Source of the DNA: Ignavibacteriota bacterium
GTDB taxonomy: Bacteria > Bacteroidota > Ignavibacteria > UBA10030 > BY39
Reading direction: 5' to 3'
DNA length: 64,000 nt
Assembly: GCA_003327435.1 (NCBI GenBank)
Contig: QOQV01000002.1
Span: forward strand, 124,001 to 188,000
The position numbers were made by a program, and so were the translations under genes. Positions 43,929-54,600 of this stretch are shown here, piece by piece; within the stretch, counting starts at the first letter, position 1, and every line of letters begins with the position of its first letter. The notes under the pieces are model-generated. The model had not been told where the DNA came from. It did not search any database and saw nothing but the letters and a program-made list of their open reading frames with translations.

Positions 43929-44891
43929 ATGGATAAACCAAAATTAGCATTATACTGGGCAGCAAGCTGTGGTGGATGCGAAATCGCAGTCCTCGATATT
44001 CAGGAAAAAATATTAGATGTAGCAAACGCTTTTGATATAGTATTCTGGCCCGTAGCAATGGATTTTAAATATGATGATGTCAGAAAAATGGAAGATAAAA
44101 GTATAGATATTTGCCTCTTTAATGGGGCGATAAGAAATTCTGAAAACGAAGAAATTGCACATTTGCTTAGACAAAAATCAAAAGTATTAGTGGCATTTGG
44201 CTCCTGCGCATATGAAGGTGGAATACCTGGTTTAGCAAACCTGAGTACAAAAGAAGAAATGTTAAACTTTGTTTATAAAGAATCACCTTCAACTATTAGT
44301 AATAACAATGGGTTACCTCAAACACATTATAAAGTAAATGAAGGTGAAATTGAAATTCCCGAATTGTATGAATATGTAAAACCCTTGAAGGATGTAGTTG
44401 ACGTAGATTATTATATTCCAGGTTGTCCGCCACAACCTGAACAAATCTGGAATGTTATTGAATATATTTTAAGCGGTAAACCATTGCCACCTGCTGGCTC
44501 AGTGTTAGGTGCTGGTGATAAAACTTGTTGCGACGAGTGTCCGCGTGAAAGAAAAGAGAAGAAAATTAAGGAGTTTCATCGTCCATATGAAATCATTCCA
44601 AATCCTGACGAATGTTTGTTAGATCAGGGCATTATTTGTATGGGACCAGCAACCAGAAGCGGTTGCGGAGCATTATGTGTAAAAGCCAATGTTCCGTGCC
44701 GTGGTTGTTACGGAGCACCACCAAACTGTCTGGATCAGGGAGCGAAAATGATCAGTGCTCTTAGTTCCGTTATTGATGCACATTCACCTGAAGAAATTGA
44801 ACAGATCCTTGGCACAATTACTGATGCTGTGGGTACATTTTATAGATTTTCGTTACCATACTCAATACTTAAAAGGAGGGTTGTACAATGA
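43929..44891 (+). CDS. mvhG: [NiFe]-hydrogenase small subunit (MvhG-like, group 3c)
   Basis: A 320-residue small subunit carrying three iron-sulfur clusters from the [NiFe] site to MvhD. The proximal motif is AASCGGCEIAV (Cys14, Cys17), GSCAYEGGIPG supplies the third ligand and IPGCPPQPEQIW the fourth. A ferredoxin-like C-terminal region with several cysteines (CCDECPRE, GCGALCVKANVPCRGCYG) follows. The ATG at 43929 is chosen because AAGGAGA lies just upstream; an ATG at 43905 overlaps mvhD. No twin-arginine signal is present, so the enzyme is cytoplasmic. Confidence 0.92.
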   Translation: MDKPKLALYWAASCGGCEIAVLDIQEKILDVANAFDIVFWPVAMDFKYDDVRKMEDKSIDICLFNGAIRNSENEEIAHLLRQKSKVLVAFGSCAYEGGIPGLANLSTKEEMLNFVYKESPSTISNNNGLPQTHYKVNEGEIEIPELYEYVKPLKDVVDVDYYIPGCPPQPEQIWNVIEYILSGKPLPPAGSVLGAGDKTCCDECPRERKEKKIKEFHRPYEIIPNPDECLLDQGIICMGPATRSGCGALCVKANVPCRGCYGAPPNCLDQGAKMISALSSVIDAHSPEEIEQILGTITDAVGTFYRFSLPYSILKRRVVQ

Positions 44892-46354
44892 AACATATTA
44901 AGATAGATCCAATCACACGACTTGAAGGTCATGGAAAGATAAATATATTTTTAGATGAAAATGGAGAAGTTGCAAATACATATTTTCAAATTCCAGAACT
45001 CCGCGGATTTGAGACTTTCTGTATTGGCAGACCAGTAGAAGAAATGCCTCGCATTACAACTCGAATATGCGGTGTATGTCCAGAAGCACACCATATGGCA
45101 TCAGCAAAAGCTTGCGATGCTGTTTTTAAAGTTGAAATCCCATCAGCTGCGAAGAAATTGCGAGCATTGCTCTATAATGTGTTCTTCGCAGGTGACCATA
45201 CGACACATTTCTATGCACTTGGTGGGCCCGACTTTGTTGTAGGTCCTGATGCCCCTCCAGCTGAAAGAAATATTCTTGGGGTCGTAAAAAAAGTTGGACT
45301 TGAAATTGGTGGAAAAGTAATCGAGATGAGGAAAAGAACACAGGAAGTGATCAAAACTTTGGGTGGCAAGCAAACTCATCAGGTTACATCCTTACCTGGA
45401 GGTGTTAGTAAAGGTCTTTCAGTTGAAGAAGCAAAAGAAATCGAGAAGCATTGTGAATGGTTCGTTGAGTTTGGTAAATTCACAATAAAAATTTTTAATG
45501 ACATAGTTTTAGCTAACAAAGCTTATGTTGATCTTATACTTTCCGATACATTTACTCATCGAACTTATTACATTGGATTGGTTGATGAAAAAAATAAAGT
45601 CAATTTCTATGATGGAAAAGTAAGAGTCGTTGATCCTGATGGGAAAGAGTTTGCTAAGTATGCACCTTCTGAATATCTTGAGCATATTGCTGAACATGTA
45701 GAACCCTGGACATATTTAAAATTTCCTTTTCTCAAAAAAGTTGGCTGGAAAGGTTTTGTGGATGGAAAAGATAGTGGGGTATATCGTGCAACACCACTTT
45801 CACGACTCAATGCAGCAGATGGAATGCCAACTCCACTTGCCCAGGCTGAATATGAGAGGATGTATTCAACTTTAGGAGGCAAACCTGTTCATGCAACATT
45901 AGCAACACATTGGGCAAGGATAATAGAATTACTTAGTGCAGCTGAAATGGCTCTCGATTTAATTAGAGATCCAGAAATTACAAGTACACATATCAGAAAT
46001 ATTCCTACAGAAATTCCTACCGAAGGCGTTGGTATCGTGGAAGCTCCAAGAGGAACTTTGACTCATCATTATATAACTGATGAAAAAGGTATCTTGAAAA
46101 AAGTTAACCTGATAGTTGGCACCACAAATAATTATGCACCAATTTCGATGTCTATAAACAAAGCAGCAAAAGGGTTAATTAAAAGGGGTGTTCAGGTCAC
46201 AGAGGGATTGCTAAATATGGTTGAGATGGCTTTTAGAGCCTATGATCCTTGTTTTGGTTGTGCTACTCATTATCTCCCCGGTAAAATGCCATTAGAGGTA
46301 CAAATTTATGATTTTAATGGAAACTTAATAGAGGTTATTAGTAGAAATACTTAA
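44888..46354 (+). CDS. mvhA: [NiFe]-hydrogenase large subunit (MvhA-like, group 3c)
   Basis: A 488-residue catalytic subunit. The N-terminal metal motif RICGVCPEAHH holds Cys61 and Cys64; the C-terminal motif DPCFGCATH holds Cys455 and Cys458. A 27-residue tail follows His461 and is the expected target of the maturation protease at 31076. All four nickel ligands are intact, so it should oxidise or evolve H2. The start overlaps mvhG by 4 bases, and a strong terminator follows the stop. Confidence 0.94.
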   Translation: MKHIKIDPITRLEGHGKINIFLDENGEVANTYFQIPELRGFETFCIGRPVEEMPRITTRICGVCPEAHHMASAKACDAVFKVEIPSAAKKLRALLYNVFFAGDHTTHFYALGGPDFVVGPDAPPAERNILGVVKKVGLEIGGKVIEMRKRTQEVIKTLGGKQTHQVTSLPGGVSKGLSVEEAKEIEKHCEWFVEFGKFTIKIFNDIVLANKAYVDLILSDTFTHRTYYIGLVDEKNKVNFYDGKVRVVDPDGKEFAKYAPSEYLEHIAEHVEPWTYLKFPFLKKVGWKGFVDGKDSGVYRATPLSRLNAADGMPTPLAQAEYERMYSTLGGKPVHATLATHWARIIELLSAAEMALDLIRDPEITSTHIRNIPTEIPTEGVGIVEAPRGTLTHHYITDEKGILKKVNLIVGTTNNYAPISMSINKAAKGLIKRGVQVTEGLLNMVEMAFRAYDPCFGCATHYLPGKMPLEVQIYDFNGNLIEVISRNT

Positions 46355-46380
46355 AATATTTCCCTTTTTCGCAAAATTTT

Positions 46381-46414
46381 AAAGCTACCCGATTTTTTTT
46401 GGGTAGCTTTTTTT
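46381..46414 (+). terminator. Rho-independent terminator of the hydrogenase locus
   Basis: AAAGCTACCC (46381-46390) and GGGTAGCTTT (46401-46410) form a 10-bp stem with a 10-base, T-rich loop, followed by a run of T. Confidence 0.85.
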
Positions 46415-46456
46415 GTTATCACACATCACAAAATTTAATGTAATTTAAGAAAAAAC

Positions 46457-46485
46457 TTGACATTTATACTATAAGTTATTATATT
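46457..46485 (+). promoter_or_regulatory. Strong candidate promoter of the T9SS cargo gene
   Basis: TTGACA (46457-46462), a 17-base spacer and TATATT (46480-46485), 30 bases before the ATG at 46516. The -35 is a consensus match. Confidence 0.6.
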
Positions 46486-46515
46486 TACGCAAGTAAAATA
46501 AATATAGGAGATTGT

Positions 46516-48741
46516 ATGAAAAAGTTTTATTATTTCGTAACCATTTTATTGGTTGCAAGTGTTGGTCTTGGATTTAGCAACGTAATTCAACACAAAAAAG
46601 CATTTCCATCTCTCACAGGCACTTATAACACTACTCTGTCAAAATCAACTAGCGGATTGATTACTTATTTTTATGCTTCGAATTCAATCAACGGTCCATT
46701 TACATCACCTGCAGTATTATCTACAAAAGATTCTTTATTTATTAAAATGGACGTGACTCCTGGTGGAACAGTTCAGGTAATTTTCTGGATTGATGCAAAT
46801 TCTAATGATATTATTGATTCAGATGATTTTCCAATTGGTCAGGAATCCTTCACTGATAACGCTCCTGGTGTAGATTTAGATCCTACATCGGGTGTGATTA
46901 TTTCAAATTTAGAAACTGGCTTTTTGCCTTCAATGAAAGTTATAGCACAAGCTAACGAAGGTATGACTTTAGTAACGGGAATTGTGGAATTTGTTAATCC
47001 ACCTGCAATGTTTAGCTTCAATGGCACAGTTTACGATATAAATACTCTACAACCTATTAAGGGTGTTAATGTTTTTGCCTTTACAGGTCCTGATGAGGGA
47101 GTAGGGGATTTAACTGATGTAAACGGAAATTTCGATATCCCATTGGATACAGGTTGGTATTATATTAGAGTTGAACATATGCTCGGTCAGTATCAACCAT
47201 TTGATACTTTGATATATATTGACGGCAATATTTCTCATGATTTTTATCTTGAAACTTTTAATTCATACATCAGAGGATATGTAAAGGATGAGCTTAATAA
47301 TCCGATTCCAAACGTATCTGTTTATGCAAGAGTTGATAATTGGGAAAATGAAACTCTAACCAATTCTAACGGAGAATATTTCCTATTAGTACCCTCTGGA
47401 AATGGAAGAATTGGTTTGGATTCAAGAACATTAATTCCGAATTATATGGTACCTCAAGAACACAATTTTACAATTGGAGAAAATGATTCTATTGTTGATA
47501 ATGAAATTTCAAATTTCACCTGTTACACGGCTAACGCAACTATCACGGGTCGCGTAATTGATAATATACATATGCCCCCAATTCCCCCATATGTTGTTGC
47601 CGCCTGGTCGGGACAATTGGCTAGTTATACAGAAACGTTAACAGATGGAAGTGGAAATTACACATTGCAGGTACATTCCAATAGTACATTACAACCACTT
47701 TACAGTGTATGGGTTCAAACAGAACATTGGCAATTTCCATTCCCAGAAGATGTTTATGTAGACACTTCTTACTGGAATTTACCACCTGGTTCAGTAGCAG
47801 ATTTCAGGATCATACCTGCTGAAACTTCGGCTGTTGATCCTTTTATCGGGAATTTTGTTAATCCAGATCCAATGAAGTGGAATATTTTTTCATTTGGTAA
47901 TCCGTGGGGACCTCAAAGCGAAACTTATGTTTTAAATATTAATGATAAATTAGAAGCAAAATGCAAAAGCAATTTTGGTTTATCGGGTGTGGGTGTAATG
48001 TCTAAAAAGCCATTTAGTCTCAAAAACAGAGAATTTAGAATTTATATCGAAACCCAAGACTTAGGTGCAAATAACACTGCTCATATTATGTTTACAAACC
48101 AACAAAGGTATGACAATCCTGATTATATTAGCAATTGGATTATGTTAAACTGGACAGCAAATGGCTGGAGGTTAGATATCAAAGTAGATAATAATATGCA
48201 AACATTATGGAATACCAACAATCCTGCTGGTGGTCATATTTTATTCCAGTTCTTTGATAATCCAAAGATATTACGTTTAAAAATTGATGGTGATATAAAG
48301 TATGAAGGTTCTTGGGGTAGCCACTTACCTTTTGCATATTATTATGCGTTTACTGAAAATAATTATCCTTACAATGCCACTCCAGTTAAATTTGATGAAT
48401 TTTTCGTAGGTGCAATTGGCTCAACAGGTGTTAAAGAAATTTCTGATAACATCCCAACGGAATTCAAACTCTTCCAGAATTATCCAAATCCGTTTAACCC
48501 AAAATCTTACATCAAGTATCAGCTTCCATTCAATAGTATCGTGAAAATTACTGTCTTTAATTTATTAGGACAGGAAGTTGGTACTCTGTTAAATACTCAA
48601 CAAAAAGCAGGAACTTATGAAATTGAGTTCAACTCAGCCAATCTTTCAAGTGGTGTTTATTTCTATCGGATAAATGCATATGACCCACTAAGTGGAAAAC
48701 AATTATTCGGTGACATAAAGAAAGCTGTTGTACTGAAATAA
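46516..48741 (+). CDS. T9SS-exported protein with carboxypeptidase-regulatory-like repeats
   Basis: A 741-residue secreted protein. After the signal peptide (residues 1-20) come two or three carboxypeptidase-regulatory-like Ig domains (FNGTVYDINTLQPIKGVNVFA near residue 170, IRGYVKDELNNPIPNVSVYA near 250, ITGRVIDNIHMPPIPP near 340), then a lectin/jelly-roll-like region (about 450-630), then a T9SS C-terminal domain with FKLFQNYPNPFNPKSYIKYQ and the closing GVYFYRINAYDP. The C-terminal domain directs export and surface anchoring. Binding partner or enzymatic activity is not evident. Confidence 0.85.
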   Translation: MKKFYYFVTILLVASVGLGFSNVIQHKKAFPSLTGTYNTTLSKSTSGLITYFYASNSINGPFTSPAVLSTKDSLFIKMDVTPGGTVQVIFWIDANSNDIIDSDDFPIGQESFTDNAPGVDLDPTSGVIISNLETGFLPSMKVIAQANEGMTLVTGIVEFVNPPAMFSFNGTVYDINTLQPIKGVNVFAFTGPDEGVGDLTDVNGNFDIPLDTGWYYIRVEHMLGQYQPFDTLIYIDGNISHDFYLETFNSYIRGYVKDELNNPIPNVSVYARVDNWENETLTNSNGEYFLLVPSGNGRIGLDSRTLIPNYMVPQEHNFTIGENDSIVDNEISNFTCYTANATITGRVIDNIHMPPIPPYVVAAWSGQLASYTETLTDGSGNYTLQVHSNSTLQPLYSVWVQTEHWQFPFPEDVYVDTSYWNLPPGSVADFRIIPAETSAVDPFIGNFVNPDPMKWNIFSFGNPWGPQSETYVLNINDKLEAKCKSNFGLSGVGVMSKKPFSLKNREFRIYIETQDLGANNTAHIMFTNQQRYDNPDYISNWIMLNWTANGWRLDIKVDNNMQTLWNTNNPAGGHILFQFFDNPKILRLKIDGDIKYEGSWGSHLPFAYYYAFTENNYPYNATPVKFDEFFVGAIGSTGVKEISDNIPTEFKLFQNYPNPFNPKSYIKYQLPFNSIVKITVFNLLGQEVGTLLNTQQKAGTYEIEFNSANLSSGVYFYRINAYDPLSGKQLFGDIKKAVVLK

Positions 48742-48764
48742 GCTCATTTTATATTTATAATCTT

Positions 48765-48804
48765 AATGCCGTAGATTAGTTCTCTGATCTACGGCATTTT
48801 TTTT
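48765..48804 (+). terminator. Rho-independent terminator after the T9SS cargo gene
   Basis: AATGCCGTAGATTAG (48765-48779) pairs with CTGATCTACGGCATT (48784-48798) around TTCT, with one G-T wobble. Eight T residues follow. Confidence 0.88.
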
Positions 48805-48831
48805 GGATAGTGCTGATTTATTTCATATCTT
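48803..48831 (+). promoter_or_regulatory. Candidate promoter of the M16 protease pair
   Basis: TTGGAT (48803-48808), a 17-base spacer and TATCTT (48826-48831), 36 bases before the ATG at 48867. The -35 begins within the terminator T-run. Confidence 0.35.
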
Positions 48832-48866
48832 TTATTAAAATTTATGTTAATCAAAAAGAATTTATT

Positions 48867-50210
48867 ATGAAAAGAATATTTATCCTATTATTGTTTGCCT
48901 CTCTTTATGCTTTCCCACAAATTAAAATTGATTTTGAGAAATATGTATTACCTAATGGTTTGCAGGTTATATTACACCGTGATACCTCAGTTCCATTAGT
49001 GTCAACTAATATCTGGTACCATGTTGGTTCTGCTCGAGAGAAGCCCGGTAAAACTGGTTTTGCACATTTATTCGAACATTTGATGTACGAAGGTTCAGAA
49101 AATGTTCCAGACGGCAGATATGATGAAATTGTAGACGGCTCGGGCGGATTAAATAATGGTTCAACGAGTAATGACAGAACAAACTATTGGACTATAGTGC
49201 CTAAAAATTATCTTGAACCGGTACTTTGGCTGGAATCTGATAGAATGGGTTATCTGCTGGGAGCTATTACTCAGGAGCGCCTTGATATTCAGAGAGCTGT
49301 AGTAAAAAATGAAAGAAGACAGAGTTATGAAAACCAACCATACGGTATGGCATATAAAATGATTCTGGAAGCAATTTATCCACCTGATTTTCCATATCAC
49401 TGGCTCACTATCGGTTCCCAAGAAGATCTAGACTCGGCTTCGCTTGATGATGTTAAAGAATTTTTTAAAAATTTCTACGGACCTAATAATGCCAGCTTAT
49501 GCATAGGTGGTGATATAGATATTGAAGAAACTAAAAATCTTGTTGATAAATATTTTTCAGATATTCCAACAGGACCACCTGTTCCTAAGTCGCAACCTGT
49601 CGATCTTAAGTTAAATAATACCAAAAGATTAATACTTGAAGATAAAGTCGAACTTCCAAGATTGTATATGTTCTGGCTTTCTGTCCCAGATTTTTCAAAA
49701 GACGATGCCGCATTGAGTTTATTGGGAGAAATTTTAGCAAATGGTAAAAATTCTAGATTGTATAAGAGTTTGGTGTATGAGAAGCAAATTGCTCAGGAAG
49801 TGTTTGCATTTCAGCAGGGTATGGAATTGAGCGGACTATTCGGGATCGTGGTTACTGGAAAACCTGATCAATCTCTTAAAGAACTTGAAGCTGAGGTTCG
49901 TGAACAACTTAATATTTTAATTTCAAAAGGTGTTGATGATAAGGAATTACAGAGGTGCAAAAATATTATCAAGGCGAATTTTCTTTATAGATTACAGCAA
50001 GTTGGCGGATTCGGCTCTAAAACCGATCAACTCAATTATTATAATGTGTTTTTAGGTGATCCTGGAAAATTTAACTATGACCTCGAAAGATATCAAAATA
50101 TTACTAAAAATGATATAAAAATTATCGCAAAAAAGTACCTATTAGAATCCAATGCTGTAATCTTAAGTGTTGTACCAGTTGGAAGAAAAGATTTAAAAGC
50201 AGGAGAATAA
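48867..50210 (+). CDS. M16 zinc metallopeptidase, catalytic subunit
   Basis: The ATG at 48867 gives a signal peptide (MKRIFILLLFASLYAFPQ); an upstream TTG at 48810 lies near the terminator. The inverted zinc motif HxxEH is HLFEH at residues 67-71, and the third ligand is a glutamate near 147 in VVKNERRQSYEN. At 447 residues it is the half-size M16B form, which works with a partner; the partner is the next gene, 1 base away. The pair probably degrades peptides in the periplasm. Confidence 0.9.
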   Translation: MKRIFILLLFASLYAFPQIKIDFEKYVLPNGLQVILHRDTSVPLVSTNIWYHVGSAREKPGKTGFAHLFEHLMYEGSENVPDGRYDEIVDGSGGLNNGSTSNDRTNYWTIVPKNYLEPVLWLESDRMGYLLGAITQERLDIQRAVVKNERRQSYENQPYGMAYKMILEAIYPPDFPYHWLTIGSQEDLDSASLDDVKEFFKNFYGPNNASLCIGGDIDIEETKNLVDKYFSDIPTGPPVPKSQPVDLKLNNTKRLILEDKVELPRLYMFWLSVPDFSKDDAALSLLGEILANGKNSRLYKSLVYEKQIAQEVFAFQQGMELSGLFGIVVTGKPDQSLKELEAEVREQLNILISKGVDDKELQRCKNIIKANFLYRLQQVGGFGSKTDQLNYYNVFLGDPGKFNYDLERYQNITKNDIKIIAKKYLLESNAVILSVVPVGRKDLKAGE

Positions 50211-50211
50211 T

Positions 50212-51633
50212 ATGCTCAGAGTAATTTTCATTATAATGATAATCTTTATCCAATCAATATATGGACAAATTGATCGTTCAATTGAACCAAGACCTAAACA
50301 AGATTTTTCAATGACTATTCCTGAAATTAAAAGAGCAGAGCTGAAGAATGGCTTAAGAATTTTAGTAGTCGAACATCATGAATTACCAATTGTTCAGGTA
50401 ACAATGTTAATTAGATCCGGAGCCGATGCAGATGAAATTGAAAAATTTGGTATTGCAAACCTGACTGCCGATATGCTTGATGAAGGTACAAAATCAAAAT
50501 CTGCACTACAGATTGCCGAAGAATTGGATTTTTTAGGTACCGAACTTACCACTTATGCTAATTATGATGCAACCATTGGAAGTATGCTTACGTTAAAAGA
50601 ACATTTATATAAATCCATGAATATATTAGCAGATGTTTTCTTAAATCCTACTTTCCCAGAGTCGGAATTCATAAGGTTAAAAAATGAGTTGTTGACAGAC
50701 CTATCTGCAAAAAAAACTCGCCCGGACATAATTGCAACAGAAATATTTTATGATAAATTATATGGTTATGATCATCCATATGGAAAATCAACAGAAGGTA
50801 CTGAAGAAACTGTAAGTAAAATAACTGTCGAAGATTTAAAAAGATTTTACTCAGAATATTATGTCCCAAACAATGCTTCCATTATTTTCGTAGGTGATGT
50901 CACACTTAATGAAGCTTACGAATTAGTTTATAAATACTTTAATAAATGGCAAAGAAAAGATTTCATTCAACATAAACTTCTGGTCAAGAACAGAGAAAAT
51001 AATATAGAGATATTTTTAATTAACAAAGATGGCGCCCCACAATCACAGATTAGAATTGGAAATATCGGTATTGAAAGAAATAATCCAGATTTTTATGCTG
51101 TTAATATTTTAAATCAGATTATTGGCGCATCGAATGGTAGATTGTTTTTAAATTTGCGTGAATCAAAAGGTTATACTTATGGCGCATATGCTAATTTTTC
51201 AATGCGTAAATCACCAGGACCATTTATGGCTTATTCAGGTGTTAAAACAGAGGTTACAGATAGCGCATTGATTGAATTCTTCTATGAATTGAACCGTATT
51301 AGAGAAGAGTTGATCGATGAAAATGAATTTAATATGTACAAACTTGCTGTGGTTCAAAGGTTACCAAGAGTTATGGAAACGCCATCACAAATTGCATCTC
51401 AAATTATGGCAATTGAATTATTCAATTTACCGGATAACTTTTTTAATACCTTAATAGAAAATTATAAAAAGGTAACCCGGGAAGATATTTTGAAGGTTGC
51501 AAGAAAATATATACATCCAGAAAGTGCTGTTGTTGTAATTGTTGGTGATGTAGAACAGATTAAATCCAAAGTTGAAAATTTAAAATTAGGTTACATAATT
51601 TTATGCGATGAAAAAGGTAATATTAAAAAATAA
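50212..51633 (+). CDS. M16 peptidase-like partner without zinc motif
   Basis: A 473-residue M16 homologue with a signal peptide. Where the active subunit has HxxEH, this one reads NLTADML near residues 83-89, so it cannot bind zinc. The R/Y substrate-gripping region is kept in GRLFLNLRESKGYTYGAYA near 303-320. This is the usual non-catalytic half of an M16B heterodimer. It ends 11 bases before the tricorn-like gene, so the three proteases are probably co-transcribed. Confidence 0.88.
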   Translation: MLRVIFIIMIIFIQSIYGQIDRSIEPRPKQDFSMTIPEIKRAELKNGLRILVVEHHELPIVQVTMLIRSGADADEIEKFGIANLTADMLDEGTKSKSALQIAEELDFLGTELTTYANYDATIGSMLTLKEHLYKSMNILADVFLNPTFPESEFIRLKNELLTDLSAKKTRPDIIATEIFYDKLYGYDHPYGKSTEGTEETVSKITVEDLKRFYSEYYVPNNASIIFVGDVTLNEAYELVYKYFNKWQRKDFIQHKLLVKNRENNIEIFLINKDGAPQSQIRIGNIGIERNNPDFYAVNILNQIIGASNGRLFLNLRESKGYTYGAYANFSMRKSPGPFMAYSGVKTEVTDSALIEFFYELNRIREELIDENEFNMYKLAVVQRLPRVMETPSQIASQIMAIELFNLPDNFFNTLIENYKKVTREDILKVARKYIHPESAVVVIVGDVEQIKSKVENLKLGYIILCDEKGNIKK

Positions 51634-51644
51634 TGAGGTAAAAA

Positions 51645-54600
51645 ATGAAAAAATACTTTATTCTTACAGCAGTTTTAATAATTTTTTGTAATGCATTTTC
51701 GCAAATAGATGAAGCGAAATTATTACGCTTCCCAGCAATCTTCGGGAATCAGTTAGTCTTTACATATGCTGGTGATCTCTATACGGTATCAGCTCAAGGC
51801 GGAATTGCACGTAAGCTTACATCCTTTGAGGGTTATGAGATGTTTGCCAGATTTTCTCCTGATGGAAAGTTCATTGCATTTACAGGCGAGTATGACGGAA
51901 ATCGGGAAGTTTACTTGATGAGCTCAGAGGGGGGAGAACCAAAACGCTTAACTTACTCAGCTACTTTAAACAGAGATGATGTTGCTGATCGAATGGGACC
52001 AAACAATATTGTTATGGGTTGGAAGAATGATGGAAAACATATAGTATTCCGCTCAAGAATGAGAGAGTTTAATGATTTCAAAGGACAGTTATATCTGGCT
52101 TCGATTGAAGGTGGAATACCTGAACAACTTCCGTTACCAAGAGGTGGATTTTGCTCTTTTTCACCGGATGATAAAAAGTTAGCATATAACCGAGTTTTCA
52201 GGGAGTTCCGAACCTGGAAACGCTACCGCGGTGGTATGGCTGATGATATATGGATTTACGACTTCCAGACAAAGAAAACTGAGAACATTACCAATAATCC
52301 TGCTCAGGATATTATACCAATGTGGATAGGTAATAAAATTTATTTTTTGTCTGACCGTGACGAAAATAAAAGAATGAATTTATTTGTGTATGATTTGAAT
52401 ACTAAACAGACAAAGCAACTTACATTCTTCAAAGATTACGATATAAAATTTCCTTCTAATAGTAGAGAATCTATCGTTTTTGAAAATGGAGGATATATTT
52501 ACAAATTTGATATCTCAAATGAAAAGTATGAAAAAATATCAATCAAGATTGCGAATGATCTCGTAACCGGGCGTAATCAGCTTATAGATGCGAGTAAAAA
52601 CATAACTAACTACGAAATATCGCCCGATGGCAAGCGTGCACTTTTTGGTGCAAGAGGCGATATCTTTACTGTACCTGAAAAATATGGCAACATCAGAAAT
52701 CTAACTCAAACACCTGGTGTTCACGAAAGAAATTCCCTCTGGTCACCTGATGGAAAATATATTGCATATATTTCAGATGCAAGCGGGGAAGATGAAATTT
52801 ACATAATGCAAGCAGATCAAAATGGATCATCTGAACAATTGACTTTTAATTCTGATACATATAAATATCAAATTATCTGGTCACCTGATAGTAGAAAGAT
52901 TATGTGGGCTGATAAAAAACTACGCTTGAGATATGTTGACATTCAAACAAAAAAAGTCACCGATGTTGCACAGGCAGAAGAATGGGAATTTAGCGATTAT
53001 AACTGGTCGCCAGATAGTAAATGGATAACTTACTCAAAACCTGAAGTAGAATCAATGTCAAAAATATATATCTTTTCTGTTGAGAGTGGTAAAACATTCG
53101 AAGTGACAGATGGCTGGTATACATCAACTAAACCAGTATTTAGTTCAGATGGTAAATATTTGTTCTTTGTGTCTGACAGGGATTTCAATCCAATATATGG
53201 TAGAACCGAATGGAATCATATCTACCTGGATATGTCGAGAATTTATCTGATAACTTTAAATAAGGATATCAAATCACCTTTTGAACCTAAAAGTGATGAA
53301 GTAGAGATCCCAAAACAAGAAGAAAAACAAAACAAGGATGTAAAATCCAAAGACCAAAAAGGAACACAACCAGAAAAAAAAGAAATTCAGGTAAAAATTG
53401 ATTTTGATGGAATTAAAAACAGAATCGCCGCATTACCAATAGACCCAGCAGATTATAGAAATCTTGCTTCTGTCGGTGATAAATTGTATTACATAAAACG
53501 CTCAAGCAAAGATACCATAAATTATCTGAAGATGTTTGAATTTGATAAATTAAAAGAAACAGAACTTGGTAACATAGATGGGTTTGAAATATCCGCAAAT
53601 GGAAAGAAAATGTTAGTATCAAAGGATAAGAGGTATGCAATAATTGAGCTCCCATCTTCAAAACTTGAAATTAAGGATTATCTGAATACTTCACCAATGG
53701 AAATGTTCGTTGATCGTAAAGCAGAATGGAAACAAATATTTAACGAATGCTGGCGGCAGATGCGTGATTTCTTCTATGCACCCAATATGCACGGTGTGGA
53801 TTGGAAAGCTGTAAAAGCTAATTATGAACCTCTTGTTGAGTATGTAAACCATAGAGCTGACTTGACATATATTATTGGTGAAATGGTTGGTGAATTAAAC
53901 GCCGGGCACGCTTATGTTGGTGGAGGTGATGTTCCATCACCCAAACGAATACAAACTGGATTACTCGGTGCTCAGGTAGAAAAAGATCCAGCTTCACAAT
54001 ATTTTAGAATCAAGAAAATTTTAAAAGGTGAAAACTGGACTAAAAACATTCGCTCACCATTAACCGAAATTGGTGTAAATGCAAGAGAAGGTGACTATAT
54101 ATTAGCTGTTAATGGAAAATCAACAAAGAATATGGTAGATATATATGAATCTCTTGTTAATACTGTGGGTAAGCAGGTCAAGTTAAAAATAAATTCACAA
54201 CCGAAAGAACAAGGCAGTAGAGAAGTAGTCGTCATACCTATTGCCGATGAAAGTGGTTTGTATTATTACAACTGGGTCCAAAATAATTTAGCGAAGGTCG
54301 AAAAAGCAACAAATGGGAAAGTAGGTTACATACATGTTCCTGATATGGGTGTTACTGGATTGAATGAGTTTGTAAAATATTTTTATCCACAACTGCGTAA
54401 AAAAGCTTTAATAATTGATGTGAGAGGTAACGGTGGTGGCAATGTATCACCTATGTTAATTGAAAGATTACGTCGTGAAATTGTTATGTTTACATTTGCA
54501 AGAAACACAATTGCTACACCTGATCCTGAAGCAATGATATGGGGACCGAAGGTATGCCTGCTCGATGAGTTTTCAGCGTCTGATGGAGATTTGTTCCCTT

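Noticed and set aside
45126-45379. Antisense open frames opposite mvhA, and similar minus-strand frames elsewhere
   Set aside because: They mirror a strongly conserved gene on the plus strand, show no family motif and have no ribosome binding site.
46391-46400. T-rich run as a separate element
   Set aside because: It is the loop of the mvhA terminator.
48810-48866. N-terminal extension of the M16 protease
   Set aside because: It would place an odd segment before a normal signal peptide that starts at the ATG at 48867.
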